A program made the translations under genes and the position numbers. This document shows positions 60,355 to 64,000 of a stretch of DNA of 64,000 bases, in pieces (position 1 is the stretch's first letter; every line of letters begins with the position of its first letter). The notes beneath the pieces are model-generated. The model ran no database searches, was not told the DNA's origin, and saw nothing but the letters and a program-made list of their open reading frames with translations. Origin of the DNA: JAGVPT01 sp963717445 (lineage in GTDB: Bacteria > Bacteroidota > Ignavibacteria > UBA10030 > UBA8401); the NCBI GenBank assembly GCA_963717445.1, contig OY970334.1:3720001-3784000 (forward strand). The letters are read 5' to 3'.

Positions 60355-62286
60355 ATGACCGAACTCCTTTGGGAAGGCAAATACAAAGACGACAAGAAAG
60401 TAGCTCCCGTCAGGATTGCCCTTCCCTTTCAAACCATTGAAACCGTAAACGAAAGCATACAGCAACGCCAAAAGGCACTTGATTTTGCCGCCTCTGAACC
60501 CAATGCACAATACAACGAGTGGCGAAACCGGCTTATTTGGGGAGATAAAAAATATGTTCTACCAAGTTTGCTGCCTGAGTTTGCCGGTAAGATAAACCTC
60601 ATTTACATTGACCCGCCGTTTAATGTCGGGGCTGATTTTTCGTTCACCGCAACAATCCCAGACCATCCCGACATTGACGAAGACGAAACAAATCAATTTG
60701 TCAAACAACCAAGCGTAATCGAGCAAAAAGCATATCGTGATACATGGGGAAAGGGACTTGACAGCTACATGCAATGGTTTTACGAAACTGCATTGCTCTT
60801 AAAAGAATTGCTTGCTGAAAATGGGAGTATTTATGTTCATCTTGATTGGCATGTAGGGCATTATGCAAAAGCCGTTATGGATGAGGTCTTTGGATATGAG
60901 AATTTTTTAAATGAAATATGCTGGAAAAGGTCTACTTCTGGAAGTGCGAAGGCACGAGCAAACAAATTCGGGGCTGATCATGATGTCATAATGTTTTATT
61001 CCAAAAGTAATGAATGGATATTCAATAAATCGTACATCCCTTATCCTGAAAAGGAGATTGAGAAAAGGTTTCGCAATAAGGATAAACGAGGTCATTACAA
61101 AGATGCTGAGCTTGGAACCTATTCTCAAGATACCCTTGAAAGACTTAAGAAAGAAGATCGCCTTATTGTCACAAAAAGTGGCAAATACCGATACAAAATT
61201 TATCTTGATGAAATAGAAGGTGTACTCGCTGATAGCGTCTGGACAGATATCTCAATTGTAAATTCCCAAGCAGAAGAAAGGATGAATTATTCAACACAAA
61301 AACCCGAACCTCTTTTGGAGAGAATCGTCAAAGCCAGCAGTAACGAAGGTGATCTAGTTCTTGATTGTTTTTGTGGTAGCGGTACTACAGCATCTGTTTC
61401 AGAGAAATTAAACCGTAAATGGATCACCTGCGACCTCGGAAGGTTCGCCATTCACACGACGAGAAAACGATTACTCGGTATCGAGAATGTAAAACCGTTT
61501 ATCGTTCAAAACTTAGGCAAATACGAACGTCAGCAATGGATGAAGGCTGAATTTGAGAACCCGGAAGATCGTTTACAGGTAGAGAAATCATACAAACATT
61601 TTATCGTAGAACTCTACCATGCAAAACCGCTCGACGGTTACACATATATCCACGGTGCGAAAGCGGGAAGAATGATCCACGTCGGCACGGTTGAAGCTCC
61701 CGTCACTGTCGATGACATCAAAGCTGCTATCCTCGAATTCTGGAAGCTTGTCGGAAAAGAAAAGTCGGCTCAAACAAACGGGATCGACTTTTTGGGCTGG
61801 GATTTCGCCTTCGACGTGAACGAAACAGCCGCCCAATATGCCGCGAGCAATAAAGTCGACGTGAAGTTCAAAAAAATCCCACGCGAAGTGCTGGAGAAGA
61901 AAGCTGTAGAACAGGGAGACATTAGGTTTTACGAGTTGGCGTCATTGAAACTCAAAGTTAAAAGTGAAAAGTTAAAAGCTTCTGTCGCTTTAGAAAATTT
62001 TATTATCCCGCCGGACGATATCCCCGAAGAAGTAAGGAAGAACATCACTCACTGGAGCCAATGGATAGATTATTGGGCCGTCGATTGGAATTATGGCAAA
62101 TCCAATCCTTTGGGACAAAACGATACATTCCACAACGAATGGCAAAGTTACCGGACTAAACAAAATCCAAAAATCGACCTTACGGCAACCAAGCAGTATG
62201 ATGAAAAAGGAAAATACACTGTGCTGGTAAAGGTAATCGACATTTTGGGAAACGATACGACAAAAGCACTGACCATTCAATTATAA
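60355..62286 (+). CDS. Type III-like site-specific DNA methyltransferase (Mod)
   Basis: 643 aa. Beta-class order: motif IV IYIDPPFNVGADFSF (DPPFN 86-90), then TQKPE (314-318) and motif I DCFCGSGTT (337-345) with RKWITCDLGRFAIHTTRKRL. DPPFN points to N6-adenine methylation, as in type III Mod and related enzymes. Long C-terminal part may hold the recognition domain. Followed by fic and a restriction helicase gene in one direction. Confidence 0.9.
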   Translation: MTELLWEGKYKDDKKVAPVRIALPFQTIETVNESIQQRQKALDFAASEPNAQYNEWRNRLIWGDKKYVLPSLLPEFAGKINLIYIDPPFNVGADFSFTATIPDHPDIDEDETNQFVKQPSVIEQKAYRDTWGKGLDSYMQWFYETALLLKELLAENGSIYVHLDWHVGHYAKAVMDEVFGYENFLNEICWKRSTSGSAKARANKFGADHDVIMFYSKSNEWIFNKSYIPYPEKEIEKRFRNKDKRGHYKDAELGTYSQDTLERLKKEDRLIVTKSGKYRYKIYLDEIEGVLADSVWTDISIVNSQAEERMNYSTQKPEPLLERIVKASSNEGDLVLDCFCGSGTTASVSEKLNRKWITCDLGRFAIHTTRKRLLGIENVKPFIVQNLGKYERQQWMKAEFENPEDRLQVEKSYKHFIVELYHAKPLDGYTYIHGAKAGRMIHVGTVEAPVTVDDIKAAILEFWKLVGKEKSAQTNGIDFLGWDFAFDVNETAAQYAASNKVDVKFKKIPREVLEKKAVEQGDIRFYELASLKLKVKSEKLKASVALENFIIPPDDIPEEVRKNITHWSQWIDYWAVDWNYGKSNPLGQNDTFHNEWQSYRTKQNPKIDLTATKQYDEKGKYTVLVKVIDILGNDTTKALTIQL

Positions 62287-62294
62287 TTCTATAG

Positions 62295-63422
62295 ATGATG
62301 AAATACGACATACAACTCTTACCGCCTAACGCCGATCTTGAGACCAAACCTATTTTGAAAAGATTGGCATCGGCCCACAGATATTTAGCCGAGCTTAAAG
62401 GTACGTCGGCAACCATACCCAATGAAAGTATCCTGATTAACACCCTCGCTTTGCAGGAAGCAAAGGACAGTTCTGCCGTCGAAAATATTATTACGACTCA
62501 CGATGAACTTTACAAAGCGCAGATGTTTGAAGATTTACCTTTGAATGCCTCTGCAAAGGAAGTCAGCCGCTATGCCGATGCACTGAAACACGGTTTTTCC
62601 TTGGTACGAAAGCAAAAACTTATCACCCAAAATCATATTCTTACTATCCAGAAAATACTCGAGCAAAACGACGCCGGTTATAGGAAAGTGCCGGGAACTT
62701 CACTGATCAACGAAGCGACCGGTGAGACTGTGTACACTCCGCCCCAAGATCATGCTACAATCCTCCGGCTCATGGACAACGTTGCTGCATTTATCAATGA
62801 CGATACGATAAGCGATCTGGATCCTCTCACGAAAATGGCATTGCTTCATTTTCAGTTTGAGACTATCCATCCCTTCTATGACGGCAACGGCCGCACAGGT
62901 CGTATTCTCAATATTTTATATTTGGTTCAGCAAGGTTTGTTGGACCTGCCGATATTGTACCTTAGCCGTTTTATTATTCATCGCAAAGCGGACTATTACC
63001 GCTTATTGCAGGAAGTGCGTGATAAAACAAACTGGGAGGGATGGGTTTTATATATGCTTGAAGGCGTAGAACAAACCGCCAAGGAAACCATCGGCATAAT
63101 AGCAGATATTCGGGAACTGATGCAGGATTACAAACATCGTATTAGAAAAGAGCTTCCAAAAATTTACAGCCAGGACTTGTTAAACAACATTTTCAAACAT
63201 CCCTACACCAAGATAGAATTTGTCATGGAAGAATTGCAGGTTTCGAGAATCACTGCTACCAGGTATCTTGACCTACTGGCGGAAAAAGGGTTTATGAAAA
63301 AGCAAAAAATCTGGAAAACCAATTTCTATATCAATGAACCTTTATACAAACTCTTCAAAGTAAGGAAGACCGGCATTCAAAAGGCGGAGCCTGTTAAAAC
63401 CGTTAATCCAGATCATGTGTAG
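62295..63422 (+). CDS. Fic-domain protein with winged-helix C-terminus
   Basis: 375 aa. N-terminal inhibitory-helix motif SSAVEN (59-64; S/TxxxE-N), a Fic core with the complete catalytic loop HPFYDGNGRTGR (192-203), and a C-terminal winged helix (EFVMEELQVSRITATRYLDL). Architecture matches class II Fic AMPylases. The winged helix suggests DNA binding, possibly to the palindrome just downstream. Lies 8 bp after the methyltransferase stop. Confidence 0.92.
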   Translation: MMKYDIQLLPPNADLETKPILKRLASAHRYLAELKGTSATIPNESILINTLALQEAKDSSAVENIITTHDELYKAQMFEDLPLNASAKEVSRYADALKHGFSLVRKQKLITQNHILTIQKILEQNDAGYRKVPGTSLINEATGETVYTPPQDHATILRLMDNVAAFINDDTISDLDPLTKMALLHFQFETIHPFYDGNGRTGRILNILYLVQQGLLDLPILYLSRFIIHRKADYYRLLQEVRDKTNWEGWVLYMLEGVEQTAKETIGIIADIRELMQDYKHRIRKELPKIYSQDLLNNIFKHPYTKIEFVMEELQVSRITATRYLDLLAEKGFMKKQKIWKTNFYINEPLYKLFKVRKTGIQKAEPVKTVNPDHV

Positions 63423-63454
63423 AATATTTCACTTTTGGGGTATGAAAACACCCT

Positions 63455-63509
63455 CATGTATAGAAAACTCCCCTTTTCTATACATGACAAGGCGCTCATA
63501 TATAGAAAG
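63455..63509. promoter_or_regulatory. Palindromic operator-like element between fic and the helicase gene
   Basis: A perfect 13-bp inverted repeat CATGTATAGAAAA ... TTTTCTATACATG (63455-63467, 63474-63486; 6-nt spacer) followed by a third related half-site CATATATAGAAAG (63497-63509). The set sits 15 nt before the helicase start. Repressor binding by the Fic winged helix is inference. Confidence 0.6.
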
Positions 63510-63524
63510 CTTGAACAGCTAAAC

Positions 63525-64000
63525 ATGGCGAAGAAGAAAAAAGCAAACGCGGCGCAAAAGGACATCTTCAACATTCAAGAGCAATTGAGTACTGCTGCCT
63601 GTGTTCCTGCTATACGCGAAGCTGTCAAAACATGGAGAGCGGACAAGTATAAAGGCATTACCGACACCACCAGAGAGCTGCTCAATCATTGGTTCTACAC
63701 CGACCATATTTCCCGGGAAAGAAAAACATTCCGCTTCCATACCGCTCAACGCGAAGCAATAGAAACGCTGATTTACATTTTTGAAGTGGCGCAGGTCCGA
63801 AACCGGAAGCAGCTTCTCGAACGATTCGCTTTCAACACGAAAGATTTACGATTGCCGCCCTACGACAACTTTGCACGGTATTGTGTGAAGATGGCAACCG
63901 GAAGCGGAAAAACGTTCGTCATGAGCATGGCAATCGTATGGCAGTTTGCAAATTACTTAAGAGGCGAAAAAGGATACGCGAACAATTTCCTCATTCTTGC
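63525..64000 (+). CDS. Type III-like restriction subunit / DEAD-box helicase, N-terminal part
   Basis: Runs off the right edge; 159 aa visible from ATG at 63525. Lys-rich start (MAKKKKANAAQKDIF), then RFHTAQREAIETLIYIFE (Q-motif-like) and Walker A MATGSGKTF (123-131) typical of Res-type SF2 helicases. Together with the methyltransferase it suggests a type III or type III-like R-M pair. Confidence 0.82.
   Translation, partial: MAKKKKANAAQKDIFNIQEQLSTAACVPAIREAVKTWRADKYKGITDTTRELLNHWFYTDHISRERKTFRFHTAQREAIETLIYIFEVAQVRNRKQLLERFAFNTKDLRLPPYDNFARYCVKMATGSGKTFVMSMAIVWQFANYLRGEKGYANNFLIL

Overview
This window is dominated by one very large integron cassette array. Between about 1.55 and 55.27 kb I count 66 complete attC recombination sites of about 150 bp, one of them split by an insertion sequence (IS), plus one half site. 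They separate mostly single-gene cassettes. Two secreted proteins end in a type IX secretion (T9SS) sorting tail (NYPNPFNP / NFPNPFNP followed by a short Ig-like module). This tail is typical of Bacteroidota, Ignavibacteriota and relatives (FCB group). I infer such a host and cannot go lower in rank. No integron integrase, tRNA, rRNA or CRISPR array is visible.

Layout. 1-304: fragment of an epimerase gene. 305-1542: IS407-group IS3 element (copy 1). 1.55-22.36 kb: left array, sites L1-L28 plus half site L29, in minus orientation (cassettes read right to left). 22363-23600: IS copy 2. 23.6-55.27 kb: right array, sites R1-R38, in plus orientation, interrupted by IS copy 3 (inside attC R11) and IS copy 4 (inside a ParE-type toxin gene). 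The two arrays therefore diverge from about 23 kb, where an integrase would be expected but only an IS and a truncated gene lie. IS copies 3 and 4 have 4-bp target duplications; copies 1 and 2 do not, so IS-mediated rearrangement (or misassembly at the IS) is likely.

attC types used below. Type I has an AT-rich centre (AAAAAATTTTTAAGG-like). Type II has a GCGCGAAACAACCAGCTAC-like centre and an end hairpin CTGCGGCACTTCGTTGCCGCAG-like. Type IIb has the end hairpin GGCGACGTTGCACGTCGCC. Type III has the end hairpin GGCGGCTGTTCGCCGCC. In each site YTAAC and GTTAG boxes bound the hairpin. A cassette's own attC lies at its 3' side: to its left in the left array, to its right in the right array.

Cargo. 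Two type II restriction-modification cassettes (XhoI/PaeR7I-like and Bpu10I-like); seven toxin-antitoxin cassettes; HNH and GIY-YIG nucleases; a ComF-like/DprA pair; GNAT, VOC, SRPBCC, YCII, DUF2867, DUF4145 and UDG-like proteins; a retropepsin-like protease; an IF2-N/zinc-ribbon protein; lipoproteins, beta-barrels and small membrane proteins. Twenty short cassettes of about 200-250 bp fall into four repeated families (A-D). Family A carries an unannotated 48-codon reading frame. One PH-like cassette occurs three times with its own attC, identical as far as I can compare by eye.

Downstream of the last attC (55.3-64 kb) is a conventional defence island on the plus strand: a STAND ATPase with an N-terminal nuclease-like domain (Avs-like), a HEPN-like partner, a type III-like methyltransferase, a Fic protein, and the start of a restriction helicase.
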